Origin: CAIYPH01 sp043744375
GTDB lineage: Bacteria; Pseudomonadota; Alphaproteobacteria; Acetobacterales; Acetobacteraceae
Length of the DNA: 64,000 nucleotides
Direction: 5' to 3'
NCBI GenBank assembly: GCA_043744375.1
Contig: JAYTUU010000052.1
Location: 8,946-72,945, forward strand
Shown piece by piece: positions 33,908 through 43,595 of the stretch (the first letter of the stretch is position 1; every line of letters begins with the position of its first letter). The translations under genes and the position numbers were made by a program. The notes beneath the pieces were generated by a model. It was not told where the DNA came from, made no database searches, and saw only the letters and a list, made by a program, of their open reading frames with translations.

Positions 33908-34756
33908 TCAGCCCTGCGCTACAGGCGGGGCGGCGGGCCGAAGTGTCTGCGCGAACCAGGCATCGACCGCGCGCCGCATCGCCGTTGCCACGCGCGCGCG
34001 GTGCGCCGGCAGACGGAGTGCTGCCTCGTCGGCCTTGTTGGACATGAAGCCCATCTCGACCAGCACGCTCGGGATATCCGCCGCCTTCAGCACCATGAAA
34101 CCGGCATGGCGGGCGGGGTTCTGCAACAGCGGCAGATCGCGGCCGAGTTCGCCGACCACGCGCTTGGCCATCCGCGCAGAACCGGTGCGCGTCTCCTGGC
34201 GCACCAGGCTGGCAAGAATGCGGCCAACCTCGGGCGGCGTGTCGCGAAAGGCCGGCACGCCGAAGCGGTCGGCGGAATTCTCGCGACGGGCGAGGGCGGC
34301 GGTCTGCGCGTCCGACGCGGTTTCGGCGAGGGTATAAACGCTGACGCCGCGCACCCCGGCATCACCGATCGCGTCGGCGTGCAGCGAGACGAACAATGCG
34401 GCGCCGCGGCGCTGGGCGATGTCGACGCGGCCTTCGAGCGGGATGAACACGTCGCGCGTCCGGGTCAGTTCGACGCGATACTGGCCGGTGGCGACGAGCT
34501 GGCGCTGGAGTTCCTGGGCGGCGGCCAGCGCGATGTGCTTCTCATAGGTGCCGGAGACGCCAATCGCGCCGGGGTCCTTGCCGCCATGGCCGGGGTCGAG
34601 CATCACCAGCGGCAGGGATCGCGGCGCCGGTTTCGCGGGCGTGGGATTCGCGGGCGTGGGTTTCCCGGGCGTGGGTTTGGCCGCGTTCCCCGGCCGGCTG
34701 GACGGCAGGAACGTCGCGCAGGCTCCGAAGCCGAGCAACAGACGGCGGGCGAGCAA
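33908..34756 (-). CDS. amiC: N-acetylmuramoyl-L-alanine amidase
   Basis: A 282-aa Amidase_3 enzyme that cuts the stem peptide from glycan strands, aiding cell separation. Zinc ligands are in MLDPGHGGKDPGAIG (His), YEKHIAL (Glu) and FVSLHADA (His), and the catalytic Glu is in SVLVEMGFMSN. I chose TTG 34756 because GGAGGAGG lies 8 bases upstream; TTG 34774 is an alternative. The start LARRLLLGFGACATFLPSS suggests a signal peptide. A short repeated Lys-Pro-Thr-Pro linker (residues about 29-45) joins it to the catalytic domain. Confidence 0.9.
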   Translation of the reverse strand: MLARRLLLGFGACATFLPSSRPGNAAKPTPGKPTPANPTPAKPAPRSLPLVMLDPGHGGKDPGAIGVSGTYEKHIALAAAQELQRQLVATGQYRVELTRTRDVFIPLEGRVDIAQRRGAALFVSLHADAIGDAGVRGVSVYTLAETASDAQTAALARRENSADRFGVPAFRDTPPEVGRILASLVRQETRTGSARMAKRVVGELGRDLPLLQNPARHAGFMVLKAADIPSVLVEMGFMSNKADEAALRLPAHRARVATAMRRAVDAWFAQTLRPAAPPVAQG

Positions 34757-35450
34757 GGCGTGCGCCTCCTCCAATGAGCGGGACTCCCCCGGCTGCGACG
34801 GCCGGAAGTTAACAAATAACTTTCAGAAATGCACGCTAGACGTTGATTGCGGCGAATTCATGCATCAATACGACCGAATGTTGCAAGTGCTGCTTGCGGG
34901 TGGCCGAGGTTTGCTGCATGGTCGATCCACTCGGTGACGTGACGCGGCTGGCAGGGGTTTTGCCGGCGGCGGGGTAAACCGGAGGACGGGATGCTGTTTG
35001 CTGATCGGCGATACGCGCCAGGCCGCAGCCTCGATCCTTCTCCCACACGGCCCCGCGCGCGCCGCGCGCTGCCAACTTCTTCACGAAGAGGCGCGCCGCC
35101 GGCGCAATTTTCCACCGGGGCTGCGCGCCCCGACCCGCCTTTTGGGGGATCGGCGCGCGCCCGACCGCAGACACAGGGTCCGATGACCGCCGCCATGTTC
35201 ATTCTTGCCGCCAGGATCGAGACTTGCGACGGAAGCCGGCTTCGCCCGGCCGCCGCGCCTGTCGCCCTGCCGACGGCATTGGCTGGACGGCCAAGGCCTG
35301 GGCGTCTAACGCCCGGGCGGCCAAATCGGGTCGTTCCTTCCCCCCTGCCGTGCCTGCGTTCGGACCAGCCCCTCCCGTCATACCTATCATGCCGCACGCG
35401 GCGAGCCGATCCGGCCCGCTTGCTCCCGGCGCACCGGAGTTCAGGGCTGA
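34757..35450 (+). promoter_or_regulatory. Long leader upstream of rne
   Basis: 694 bp between the divergent amiC and rne starts with no convincing gene; the open frame from 34991 overruns the rne start and lacks a ribosome-binding site. A 10-bp stem (35296-35305 with 35309-35318, GCCTGGGCGT and ACGCCCGGGC, loop CTA) and several GC-rich inverted stretches could form a structured 5' leader. RNase E genes in other bacteria have long autoregulated leaders, so that role is an inference here. Confidence 0.4.
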
Positions 35451-38400
35451 ATGACCAAGCGCATGTTGATCGATGCCACGCACGCGGAAGAAACCCGCGT
35501 GGTGGTGCTGGACGGTAACCGGCTCGAGGATTTCGACGTCGAGACGTCCACCAAGAAGCAGCTCAAGGGTAACATCTATCTCGCCAAAATCGTCCGCGTG
35601 GAGCCGAGCCTCCAGGCGGCGTTCGTTGAGTATGGCGGCGGCCGGCACGGCTTCCTCGCCTTCGGGGAAATCCACCCCGACTACTATCAAATTCCCGTCG
35701 CCGACCGGCAGCGTCTGCTCGCGATGCAGGCCGAGGAGGCCCGCGCCGAAGAAGAAGCGGAAGACGAGGAGGACCGCCCGCAATACGTCGCGGCGGCGCC
35801 GGCGTCGGTTGCAGCGGACTCCGTTGAGACCGCCACCGCCACAGCCGAACCCGTTCCGACGGAAGCCGCCCAGCCGGCCGCGATCGCCCACGAGGTCACC
35901 TATGGTGAGGTGACTGCCCATCAGGTGACTGCCCATGAGGTGACGTTCGGGGAACTCGACTTCGACCGCCAGGATGGCCGGGAAACCGAGGCCGCCACCA
36001 CCGATGTCGCGGCGCCCGACGAGGCGGCATCCGACGATGGCAGCGATCTCGACGCCCCCGTCGCCGAATCGCCGGCCCCGGAGACCCTGGGCGGCGAGAG
36101 CGACGTCTTCGAGGGCAACGGTGCCGAGGAGGCCCGCCAGCGCCGCGCCTCGCGCTTCCTGCGCAACTACCGCATCCAGGAAGTCATCAACCGCCGACAG
36201 ATCATGCTCATCCAGGTCGTCAAGGAGGAGCGCGGCACCAAGGGCGCGGCCCTGACCACCTACATCTCGCTCGCGGGCCGCTTCTGCGTGCTGATGCCGA
36301 ATTCTCCGCGCGGCGGCGGAATATCGCGAAAAATCACCTCGGCCGCCGATCGCCGCCGGCTCAAGGAGATCACCGCGGAACTGGAAATCCCCAATGGCAT
36401 GGGCCTGATCGTGCGAACCGCCGGTGCCGCCCGCCCGAAGCCGGAAATCCGCCGCGACTGCGAATATCTGATGCGCCTTTGGGACGATGTCCGCGAGCAC
36501 ACGCTGCAATCGATGGCCCCCTCGCTGATCTACGAGGAGGCGAGCCTGATCAAGCGCGCCATCCGCGACGGCTATTCCCGCGATATCGACGAAGTGCTCG
36601 TGGATGGCGAGGAGGGCTGGAAGGCCGCGCATGATTTCATGCGCATGTTGATGCCGACCCACGCCCGCAAAGTGGTGCCCTGGCGCGCCGGCGGCAATGC
36701 CGGCAACGGCCAGCCGCTGTTCGCCTCGATGGGCGTCGAGGCGCAGCTCGACTCGATGCTGTCGCCGTCCGTGCAGCTCAAATCCGGCGGCTATCTGGTC
36801 ATCAACCAGGCCGAGGCGCTCGTCGCCATCGACGTCAACTCCGGCCGGGCCACGCGCGAACGCGGCATCGAGGAGACCGCCGTCAAGACCAACCTGGAGG
36901 CTGCCGACGAGGTGGCGCGCCAGTTGCGGCTGCGCGATCTCGCCGGGCTGATCGTCATCGACTTCATCGACATGGAGTCGAAGAAGAACAACGCCATGGT
37001 CGAGCGGCGCCTCAAGGAGGCGTTGAAGAACGACCGCGCGCGCATCCAGGTCGGCCAGATCAGCCATTTCGGGCTGATGGAAATGAGCCGCCAGCGGCTG
37101 CGCCCGAGCCTGACCGAGACGAACTTCATCACCTGCCCGCATTGCAACGGCCTCGGCCATGTCCGCAGCGTCGAGAGCAGCGCGATCCATGTGCTGCGCG
37201 GCATCGAGGAGGAGGGCGCCAAGGGCCGCGCTTCGCTTGTGATGGTCTACGCCGCCTCCGCGATCGTCATGTACATCCTGAACAACAAGCGCGAACGCCT
37301 CGCCGAGATCGAGGCGCGCTACGCCATGCAGGTGCATTTCAGCGGCGACGACACGCTGGTGCCGCCGGCCATCCGCATCGACCGGCTGCGCGCCCAAATT
37401 CCGGAATCCGAGCGCGAAATCGTTCGCCCCACCCGCGTGTTGTCTGGCCCCGTGGCGCCGGCTGCGCCGGACATGGCGGCGCCCGATACCGACGAGGATG
37501 ATTTCATCGAGGCGGACGAGGAGGAGCGCGCGCCCGCTCCGGCCCCGCGCGCCGCGCGTGCCGCGCCGAGCGCCGCATCACCCGCCGCCGAGGCTGGGAC
37601 GGCGGAGGAGGAGGCCGAACGTGGCCGTCGCCGTCGCCGTCGCCGCCGTGGCGAGCGTCGCGAAGCCGGCGATGCGGAACCTGCAGCGGCCGATGGCGCA
37701 GCGATCGCCGCCGGGTCGGACGCAGATGCCGCCGCTTTGGCTCCGGCCGACGGTGCCGAAGCGCCGCCTGCCGATGACGCCGCGATCGATCCGGTGACTG
37801 CCGGCATCGAGGCCGAGCTTGCCAGCAACACTGGCGAACCGTCCGCGGCCATCGCTGCGCCCACCCCCGATACTGTGGAACTCGACGAGAACGGCCAGCC
37901 CAAGGCGCGCCGACGCGGTCGCCGCGGCGGTCGTCGCCGGCGGCGTGACGAGCCAGGCGGCGAGACGGAAGGCGAGGCTGCGGCCGAGCCGGATACCGCC
38001 GGCGCATCGCCCATTGACGTGGCGCCGGTTGTCCCTCCCGTGTTCGTGACCCCAGCCTTTGTCGCACCGGCCTTTGTCGCACCGGCCTATGCCGGTCCGA
38101 CGCCGGCCAATCCGTTCGCCGACCAGCCGTTCGATATCTTCGACATGATCGATCAGGCGGCCGAAAAGGAAGCCGCCGCCGCGGCGGCGGCTATTGCACT
38201 GGCCGCGGCTTCCGCGGCGGCCGTGCGGGTTGTGGTAGAAACCATTGTGCCAGAGCCCGTCGCAACCGAGCCCGTCGCAGCCGAGCCAGCCGTCGTTGTA
38301 CCGGCCGTGGAACCTGCCTTACCAGTCGCGGCGGTACCCGAGGTTGTCGCGCCCGTTGTTGTCGTACCCGAGCCGGAACCCGAGGCCCCCGCGGCGGCGG

Positions 38401-38474
38401 CGATCCGTCCGATCGTCATCGGCCAGGACCCGGTGCCCGACGCGCCGGCCAAAAAGGGTTGGTGGCGCCGCTGA
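35451..38474 (+). CDS. rne: Ribonuclease E
   Basis: A 1007-aa endoribonuclease that starts mRNA decay and processes rRNA and tRNA, and scaffolds the degradosome. The S1 RNA-binding domain begins near residue 38 and is split by an acidic insertion of about 150 residues (about 95-240) typical of alphaproteobacteria, which here includes a V-T-A-H tandem repeat. The DNase-I-like core has catalytic Asp461 in VAIDVNSGR and Asp504 in IVIDFIDM, with the zinc link Cys562/Cys565 in CPHCNG. The C-terminal half is disordered, with Arg-rich RNA-binding patches (RRRRRRGERR, RRGRRGGRRRRR) and Ala/Val/Pro repeats that may bind partners. Confidence 0.96.
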   Translation: MTKRMLIDATHAEETRVVVLDGNRLEDFDVETSTKKQLKGNIYLAKIVRVEPSLQAAFVEYGGGRHGFLAFGEIHPDYYQIPVADRQRLLAMQAEEARAEEEAEDEEDRPQYVAAAPASVAADSVETATATAEPVPTEAAQPAAIAHEVTYGEVTAHQVTAHEVTFGELDFDRQDGRETEAATTDVAAPDEAASDDGSDLDAPVAESPAPETLGGESDVFEGNGAEEARQRRASRFLRNYRIQEVINRRQIMLIQVVKEERGTKGAALTTYISLAGRFCVLMPNSPRGGGISRKITSAADRRRLKEITAELEIPNGMGLIVRTAGAARPKPEIRRDCEYLMRLWDDVREHTLQSMAPSLIYEEASLIKRAIRDGYSRDIDEVLVDGEEGWKAAHDFMRMLMPTHARKVVPWRAGGNAGNGQPLFASMGVEAQLDSMLSPSVQLKSGGYLVINQAEALVAIDVNSGRATRERGIEETAVKTNLEAADEVARQLRLRDLAGLIVIDFIDMESKKNNAMVERRLKEALKNDRARIQVGQISHFGLMEMSRQRLRPSLTETNFITCPHCNGLGHVRSVESSAIHVLRGIEEEGAKGRASLVMVYAASAIVMYILNNKRERLAEIEARYAMQVHFSGDDTLVPPAIRIDRLRAQIPESEREIVRPTRVLSGPVAPAAPDMAAPDTDEDDFIEADEEERAPAPAPRAARAAPSAASPAAEAGTAEEEAERGRRRRRRRRGERREAGDAEPAAADGAAIAAGSDADAAALAPADGAEAPPADDAAIDPVTAGIEAELASNTGEPSAAIAAPTPDTVELDENGQPKARRRGRRGGRRRRRDEPGGETEGEAAAEPDTAGASPIDVAPVVPPVFVTPAFVAPAFVAPAYAGPTPANPFADQPFDIFDMIDQAAEKEAAAAAAAIALAAASAAAVRVVVETIVPEPVATEPVAAEPAVVVPAVEPALPVAAVPEVVAPVVVVPEPEPEAPAAAAIRPIVIGQDPVPDAPAKKGWWRR

Positions 38475-38480
38475 AACTCT

Positions 38481-38510
38481 GTCAGGCGGGTCGCCTCTGG
38501 CCCGCCTGAC
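38481..38510 (+). terminator. Hairpin after rne
   Basis: GTCAGGCGGG (38481-38490) pairs perfectly with CCCGCCTGAC (38501-38510) around a 10-base loop, 7 bases after the rne stop. There is no T tract, so it may act as a 3' stabiliser or a weak terminator. Confidence 0.75.
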
Positions 38511-38528
38511 GCCTGCCTTGCGTGCTTG

Positions 38529-38750
38529 TCATGCGTTTGGTGCTGTTATCGCAGCCTTGCGGATTTTTACATGATGAGGATCATGTAATCCATGCGCGTC
38601 ACCCGCCAGGCCCTCATCGATCATCGGCACGCCGTCTGGTCCGGCGATCGTGGCGGGCCAGTTGCGTGCGGGCAGGCCGAGCATTTGCAGGTCAAGGGCC
38701 ACGGCTTCGTCGTGGGCGGCGGCGGCGTTGGCGTTGATGGGCGAACTCAT
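38529..38750 (-). CDS. Possible small protein of unknown function
   Basis: A 73-aa minus-strand ORF from ATG 38750, reading MSSPINANAAAAHDEAVALD followed by LQMLGLPARNWPATIAGPDG. The first 55 codons end mostly in C or G, as in real genes here, but the 3' end runs through an inverted repeat and loses that bias, so the gene may be decayed or end differently. The ribosome-binding site is weak (GAGGA 11 bases upstream). The plus strand is also open over part of it. I do not recognise it. Confidence 0.35.
   Translation of the reverse strand: MSSPINANAAAAHDEAVALDLQMLGLPARNWPATIAGPDGVPMIDEGLAGDAHGLHDPHHVKIRKAAITAPNA
38567..38588. promoter_or_regulatory. Perfect inverted repeat, possible operator
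   Basis: TTACATGAT-GAGG-ATCATGTAA: 9-bp arms and a 4-bp spacer, in AT-rich DNA between rne and the next plus-strand gene. It resembles a dimeric repressor site. No regulator can be assigned. Confidence 0.45.
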
Positions 38751-38887
38751 GCGGCGTGGCGTCCTCGGGCGGCGAATGCGGGCTGCATGCCAGGAGATCG
38801 GGATGCACGGAAATTTTGCGTTCGCTGTCGGTCCGGTTTATTCCCTGTGTGTTCAGGCAGTCCTGCCGCGCGGAATAGGTTTTGGCG

Positions 38888-40429
38888 ATGATTCTTCGAC
38901 TGGCGATTCTCGCAGTCCTGCTGGCCTTCCCGGCTGATGCGCAGACGCCGGCGCCCGCACCGTTGCCCGGACTGCAACAGGCCCGCAACATGCTGGACCG
39001 CATGGTGCGCGTCGTTGGCCGGCAAACCCCCGGTCTTCCTGGCGAAACCGGCTTCGGCCTGATCACCGGCGAGCAGCCAGGGCCGCAAGGCACCACCCTG
39101 CTCGTCATCGTCGTGCCCGACCATCTCGTGCGTGACCCGGCCCGCGCCGACGGCCGGTTCCTGCCACCCGGCGTGCTCTTCCCGGCCGAGCCGGCGCGCG
39201 GCGTGTCTGCCCAGCTTCTTGAGCAGCGTCTGACGCCGGCCGAGGGCGACCTCGCGGTGATCCTGGTGACCAAGCCGACCAGTCTGCGCTACCGCGCCCT
39301 GACGGCGGCGAACACCACGCTGCTGATCGCCGGCACGCCGGCCTGGCAGTCCGGGCGGGCCAACGAGTTGACCACCAACCCGGTGCCCGGACGCATGGCG
39401 CTGCGCGATCGCGTCGACTTTCTTGACTTTGCAGGCTTCGACAACCGGCCCGCCTCCGCCGGCGCCGCGGTGGTCGGCGATCGCGGACTGATCGGGCTGG
39501 TCACTGGCCCGAACCAGACCGACCGCCTGCTGACCCGCGTTCTGCCGGTCGAGATGATCTCGGCGCGGATGCGCGCCTGGGGGCTGCCCTGGGACATCGC
39601 GGTGCCCGACGGCGTCGCCCCACCGGCGTCCACCGGCTCGCTCTCGGCGATGACCGGCTCCGGCGCGGCGCCCACCGGGCTGGCGGCCTCCACTGTCCCG
39701 ACGGCGCCGAGTGCCATCTCTGCGCCCGCCTCCGGACCCGCGGCCCCGGCCGGGGCGTTCCAACTAGCGCCGCTGAGTATCGTCATGCTGCTGCCGGCCG
39801 AAGCCGCCGCGCGGACAAGCTGGACGCCACCCGATGCCAAGGCCTCACCCTGGGCCGACACGCCGGTGCGCGTGTTCAGCTCCCCCCGCCGCGACGCCCC
39901 GCAGATCGCCACCTTGCCGCCCGGCCGAACCCTGCCTGCCGACCTGCTAAGCCGCGGCGGCTACGACATTGTGGGCAAGTACGATGGCGGCGCCTGGTTC
40001 CTGCTGGGCACCGGTGGCGAGCCGATCGGCTATGCCGCCGGTGGGGACATCGTCGAGATCTGGCCGATGCAGCAGACGTCCGGATTGGCTGGCGGCAAGG
40101 TGATCCGCGAATGGAACGCAGCGCCCGGTCAGCTTGGCGTCCTGCGCGACGTCGGCACGGCGTTCGAACTGGAGACCGCGGTCACCTGCAAGGCCGAGCA
40201 ATGCGACTCGATCATCATCTACACACCGGTGCCGCCGAACGCGGGCAGCATTGTGCCGGCCTTCCAGGTGCTGCCGCTGAGCGGCTCGTGGAAACGCAAC
40301 GACGTGATGGCGGTGCGGATGGCCGTGCCGCGCCGCGTGGTGGAAACGGCGGGCACGAAGCTCTATGCCTGCGTCGGTCGGGAGGGCGATTGCGACCAGC
40401 AAACCCTGCTGCCGCCGCCCGAGCGCTGA
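38888..40429 (+). CDS. Secreted protein with SH3-like region, function unknown
   Basis: A 513-aa exported protein. ATG 38888 gives a signal peptide, MILRLAILAVLLAFPADAQT. The first half looks like a trypsin-like or periplasmic sensor fold with weak landmarks (ETGFGLITGEQPGP, RDRVDFLDFAGFDNRP), but no His-Asp-Ser triad can be placed. A Pro/Ala/Ser linker (about residues 240-300) leads to a C-terminal region resembling bacterial SH3 repeats (VRVFSSPRRDAPQIATLPPG, YDGGAWFLLGTGGEPIGY). An envelope or surface role is likely. The gap 38589..38887 before it shows no other clear gene. Confidence 0.7.
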   Translation: MILRLAILAVLLAFPADAQTPAPAPLPGLQQARNMLDRMVRVVGRQTPGLPGETGFGLITGEQPGPQGTTLLVIVVPDHLVRDPARADGRFLPPGVLFPAEPARGVSAQLLEQRLTPAEGDLAVILVTKPTSLRYRALTAANTTLLIAGTPAWQSGRANELTTNPVPGRMALRDRVDFLDFAGFDNRPASAGAAVVGDRGLIGLVTGPNQTDRLLTRVLPVEMISARMRAWGLPWDIAVPDGVAPPASTGSLSAMTGSGAAPTGLAASTVPTAPSAISAPASGPAAPAGAFQLAPLSIVMLLPAEAAARTSWTPPDAKASPWADTPVRVFSSPRRDAPQIATLPPGRTLPADLLSRGGYDIVGKYDGGAWFLLGTGGEPIGYAAGGDIVEIWPMQQTSGLAGGKVIREWNAAPGQLGVLRDVGTAFELETAVTCKAEQCDSIIIYTPVPPNAGSIVPAFQVLPLSGSWKRNDVMAVRMAVPRRVVETAGTKLYACVGREGDCDQQTLLPPPER

Positions 40430-40499
40430 GGCAAATTGCGGCACGGCCTTGCCTGTACGCGCCGCCGCTTCTAAGAGCGGCCGGCGAGCAGGAGGTCAC

Positions 40500-42551
40500 A
40501 TGGCTGCAATCGACGCGATGAACGCCGAAAACCCCGCCCCGCCGGGGAGCGCACTGGAACGCCAGGCCGCGATCCTCGCGCGCCCGATCACGCCGGAGCG
40601 CCGCATGGCCGACGCGATCCGCGCGCTGGCGATCGATGGCGTCGAGGCGGCGAAATCTGGCCATCCTGGCATGCCCATGGGCATTGCGGACGCCGCCACC
40701 GTGCTGTGGGCCCGTTTCCTCAAATTCGACGCCGCCGACCCGCACTGGCACGACCGCGACCGCTTCGTGCTGTCGGCCGGCCACGGCTCGATGCTGCTCT
40801 ACGCCCTGCTCCACCTCACCGGACAGGCCGGCATGGGCATCGAGCAGCTGAAGAATTTCCGCCAGTTGCACTCACCCGCCGCGGGGCATCCTGAATTCGG
40901 CGAGCATCCGGGCATCGAGACGACCACAGGCCCGCTCGGCCAGGGCTTCGCCACTGCCGTCGGCATGGCGCTTGCCGAGCGGCTGCTGGCGGCGCGCTTC
41001 GGCAAGAGTCTGGTCGATCACCGTACCTGGGTGATCGCGTCGGACGGCGATCTGATGGAAGGCGTCAGCCACGAGGCGGCCAGTCTCGCCGGGCATCTGA
41101 AGCTCGAACGCCTGACCGTTCTGTGGGACGACAATTCGATATCGATCGACGGCGACACCGCGCTGTCGACCAACGACGACCAGTTGAAGCGCTTCGCCGC
41201 CTATGGCTGGGCGGTCAAGCGCGTCGATGGGCACGACCCGGCGCAGCTCGCCGCCGCCCTATCGATGGCAGTCCGCTCGAAGAAGCCGACGCTGATCGCC
41301 TGCCGCACCATCATCGGCTTCGGCGCGCCCACCAAGGCGGGCACCGCCGGTAGCCACGGCGCGCCCCTGGGTGCGGCCGAAGCGCAGGCGGCGAAGGCCG
41401 CACTGGGCTGGAACCACGGCCCGTTCGAGGTGCCCGAGGGCATTGCCGCCCAATGGCACGCCGCCGGCGCGCGCGGCGCGACACCGCGGCGCTCCTGGCT
41501 CAAGCGCCTCGCGCATAACCCGCAGAAGGCCGAGTTCGAACGCGTCATGGCTGGCAAGCTGCCGGAAAGCTTCCACGAGGCGGTGGCCGCCTTCCGCGCC
41601 GAACTCGCGACCACCCGGCCCAAGCTCGCCTCGCGCCAGGCGAGCCAAAAGGCGCTCGACGTGCTGGTCCCCGCGGTGCCCGAACTGATCGGCGGCTCGG
41701 CTGATCTGACCGGCTCGAACCTCACCTTCGTCAAGGGCATGGGCTTGGTCGGCCCCGGCAATTTCGCCGGCCGCTACATCCATTGGGGCGTACGCGAGCA
41801 CGGCATGGCCGCCGCCATGAACGGCATGGCGCTGCATGGCGGCGTGATCCCCTATTCCGGCACGTTCTTCGTCTTCACCGACTACATGCGCCCGGCCATT
41901 CGCCTCGCCGCCCTGATGCGCCAGCGGGCCATCCACGTGCTCACCCATGACAGCATCGGCCTCGGCGAGGACGGCCCGACCCATCAGCCGGTCGAGCATC
42001 TCGCCAGCCTGCGCGCGATGCCCAACGTGTTCATGTTCCGCCCCGCCGACGCGATGGAAACCGCAGAATGCTGGGAACTGGCGATCCGCCGCGCTGACGG
42101 GCCGAGCCTGCTCGCGCTGTCTCGGCAGGCGCTGCCGTCTTTGCGCGCCGATGCCGGAGAAAACCGCTCGGCGCGCGGCGGCTACGTCATCGCCGAGGCC
42201 GACGGCGCCCGCCAGGCGACGCTGATTGCCACCGGCAGCGAGGTTGCCATCGCCATGGCCGCGCGTGAGGCGCTGGGGGCCGAGGGCATCCAGACGGCCG
42301 TCGTGTCGCTCCCCTGCTGGGAGCTGTTCGCGCTCCAGGACGAGACCTACCGTGCCGGCGTGCTCGGCGATGTGCTGCGCGTCGGCGTCGAGGCTGCCAG
42401 CGGATTCGGCTGGGAACGCTGGCTCGGCTCCGATGGTATCTTCATCGGCATGACCGGCTACGGAGCGTCCGCGCCGTTCGAGGACTTGTACAAATATTTC
42501 GGCATCACCGCCGATGCTATTGCCGCTTCGGTCAAGCGCCGGCTCGGCTAG
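40500..42551 (+). CDS. tkt: Transketolase
   Basis: A 683-aa thiamine-diphosphate enzyme of the pentose phosphate pathway. The start ATG 40500 has AGGAGG upstream. Motifs: KSGHPGMPMG with the substrate-binding His, FVLSAGHGSMLLY, the ThDP motif VIASDGDLMEGVSHEA ending in LWDDN, and the transketolase signature region IGLGEDGPTHQPVEHLASLR. The Gly-rich ATGSEV motif is in the C-terminal domain. It opens a sugar-phosphate operon with gap and pgk. Confidence 0.96.
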   Translation: MAAIDAMNAENPAPPGSALERQAAILARPITPERRMADAIRALAIDGVEAAKSGHPGMPMGIADAATVLWARFLKFDAADPHWHDRDRFVLSAGHGSMLLYALLHLTGQAGMGIEQLKNFRQLHSPAAGHPEFGEHPGIETTTGPLGQGFATAVGMALAERLLAARFGKSLVDHRTWVIASDGDLMEGVSHEAASLAGHLKLERLTVLWDDNSISIDGDTALSTNDDQLKRFAAYGWAVKRVDGHDPAQLAAALSMAVRSKKPTLIACRTIIGFGAPTKAGTAGSHGAPLGAAEAQAAKAALGWNHGPFEVPEGIAAQWHAAGARGATPRRSWLKRLAHNPQKAEFERVMAGKLPESFHEAVAAFRAELATTRPKLASRQASQKALDVLVPAVPELIGGSADLTGSNLTFVKGMGLVGPGNFAGRYIHWGVREHGMAAAMNGMALHGGVIPYSGTFFVFTDYMRPAIRLAALMRQRAIHVLTHDSIGLGEDGPTHQPVEHLASLRAMPNVFMFRPADAMETAECWELAIRRADGPSLLALSRQALPSLRADAGENRSARGGYVIAEADGARQATLIATGSEVAIAMAAREALGAEGIQTAVVSLPCWELFALQDETYRAGVLGDVLRVGVEAASGFGWERWLGSDGIFIGMTGYGASAPFEDLYKYFGITADAIAASVKRRLG

Positions 42552-42576
42552 GCCCACCCCAGAAGGAGAAACGCAC

Positions 42577-43593
42577 ATGGCCGTCAAGGTCGCCATCAAC
42601 GGCTTCGGGCGCATCGGTCGCCTGGTTCTGCGTGCCATCGTCGAGAGCGGCCGCACCGACGTGGTGCCGGTCGCCATCAACGACCTCGGCAGCGTCGAGG
42701 CGAACGCCCATCTGTTCCGCTACGACAGCGTACATGGTCGCTTCCCCGGCGAGGTGCATGTCGATGGGCAGACCATCACCATCACCTATAATGGCCGCAC
42801 CTACGGCCCCATCACCGTCTCCGCCGAGCGCGACCCGACCAAGGTGCCCTACCAGGGCGTCGACGTGGCGATGGAATGCACCGGCATTTTCGCCAGCAAG
42901 GAGAAGGCCTCCGCCCTTCTCCAGGCCGGCGCCCGCAAGGTGCTGATCTCCGCTCCCGGCGACAACGTGGATGCGACCATCGTCTATGGCGTGAACCACC
43001 AGACGCTGACCAAGGACATGACGGTCATCTCGAATGCGTCCTGCACCACCAACTGCCTGGCCCCGGTGGTCAAGGTGCTGCATGACCATTTCGGCGTCCT
43101 GCGTGGCTACATGCTCACCATTCACGCCTATACCGGCGACCAGAACACGGTGGATACCCTGCACAAGGACCTCCATCGCGCCCGCGCGGCGGCGGTTTCG
43201 GCGATCCCGACCTCGACCGGCGCGGCGAAGGCGATCGGCCTGGTGATGCCGGAACTGATGGGCAAGCTCGACGGCAGCTCGATCCGTATCCCGACGCCCA
43301 ACGTCTCGCTGGTCTCGCTCGACGTGAACCTCGCCAAGCCGGCGACCAAGGACGAGATCAACGCGGTGATGAAGGCCGCCTCCGAGGCCGGCCCGCTCAA
43401 GGGCATCCTCGGCTACAACACCGCTCCCCTGGTCTCGATCGACTTCAATCACAACCCGGCCTCCTCGACCTTCGATGCGACGCAGACCGCGGTGGTCGAT
43501 GGCCAGCTTGCCCGGGTGATGACCTGGTACGACAACGAGTGGGGCTTCTCCAACCGCATGTCGGATACGGCGGCCCTGTTCGGCAGCCTCTGA
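42577..43593 (+). CDS. gap: Glyceraldehyde-3-phosphate dehydrogenase
   Basis: A 338-aa NAD(P)-dependent enzyme oxidising glyceraldehyde 3-phosphate to 1,3-bisphosphoglycerate. N-terminal nucleotide motif INGFGRIGRLVLRA; catalytic Cys156 in ISNASCTTNCLAP; His in the following TIHAYTGDQ stretch. ATG 42577 has AGAAGGAGAA upstream. pgk begins 2 bp after its stop. Confidence 0.97.
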   Translation: MAVKVAINGFGRIGRLVLRAIVESGRTDVVPVAINDLGSVEANAHLFRYDSVHGRFPGEVHVDGQTITITYNGRTYGPITVSAERDPTKVPYQGVDVAMECTGIFASKEKASALLQAGARKVLISAPGDNVDATIVYGVNHQTLTKDMTVISNASCTTNCLAPVVKVLHDHFGVLRGYMLTIHAYTGDQNTVDTLHKDLHRARAAAVSAIPTSTGAAKAIGLVMPELMGKLDGSSIRIPTPNVSLVSLDVNLAKPATKDEINAVMKAASEAGPLKGILGYNTAPLVSIDFNHNPASSTFDATQTAVVDGQLARVMTWYDNEWGFSNRMSDTAALFGSL

Positions 43594-43595
43594 GC

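Noticed and set aside
34991..35518. 175-codon plus-strand frame in the rne leader
   Set aside because: Runs past the rne start in another frame, has Arg/Pro-rich composition and no ribosome-binding site.
35199..37397. 732-codon minus-strand frame opposite rne
   Set aside because: A shadow of rne with repetitive Asp/Gly/His content and no family resemblance.
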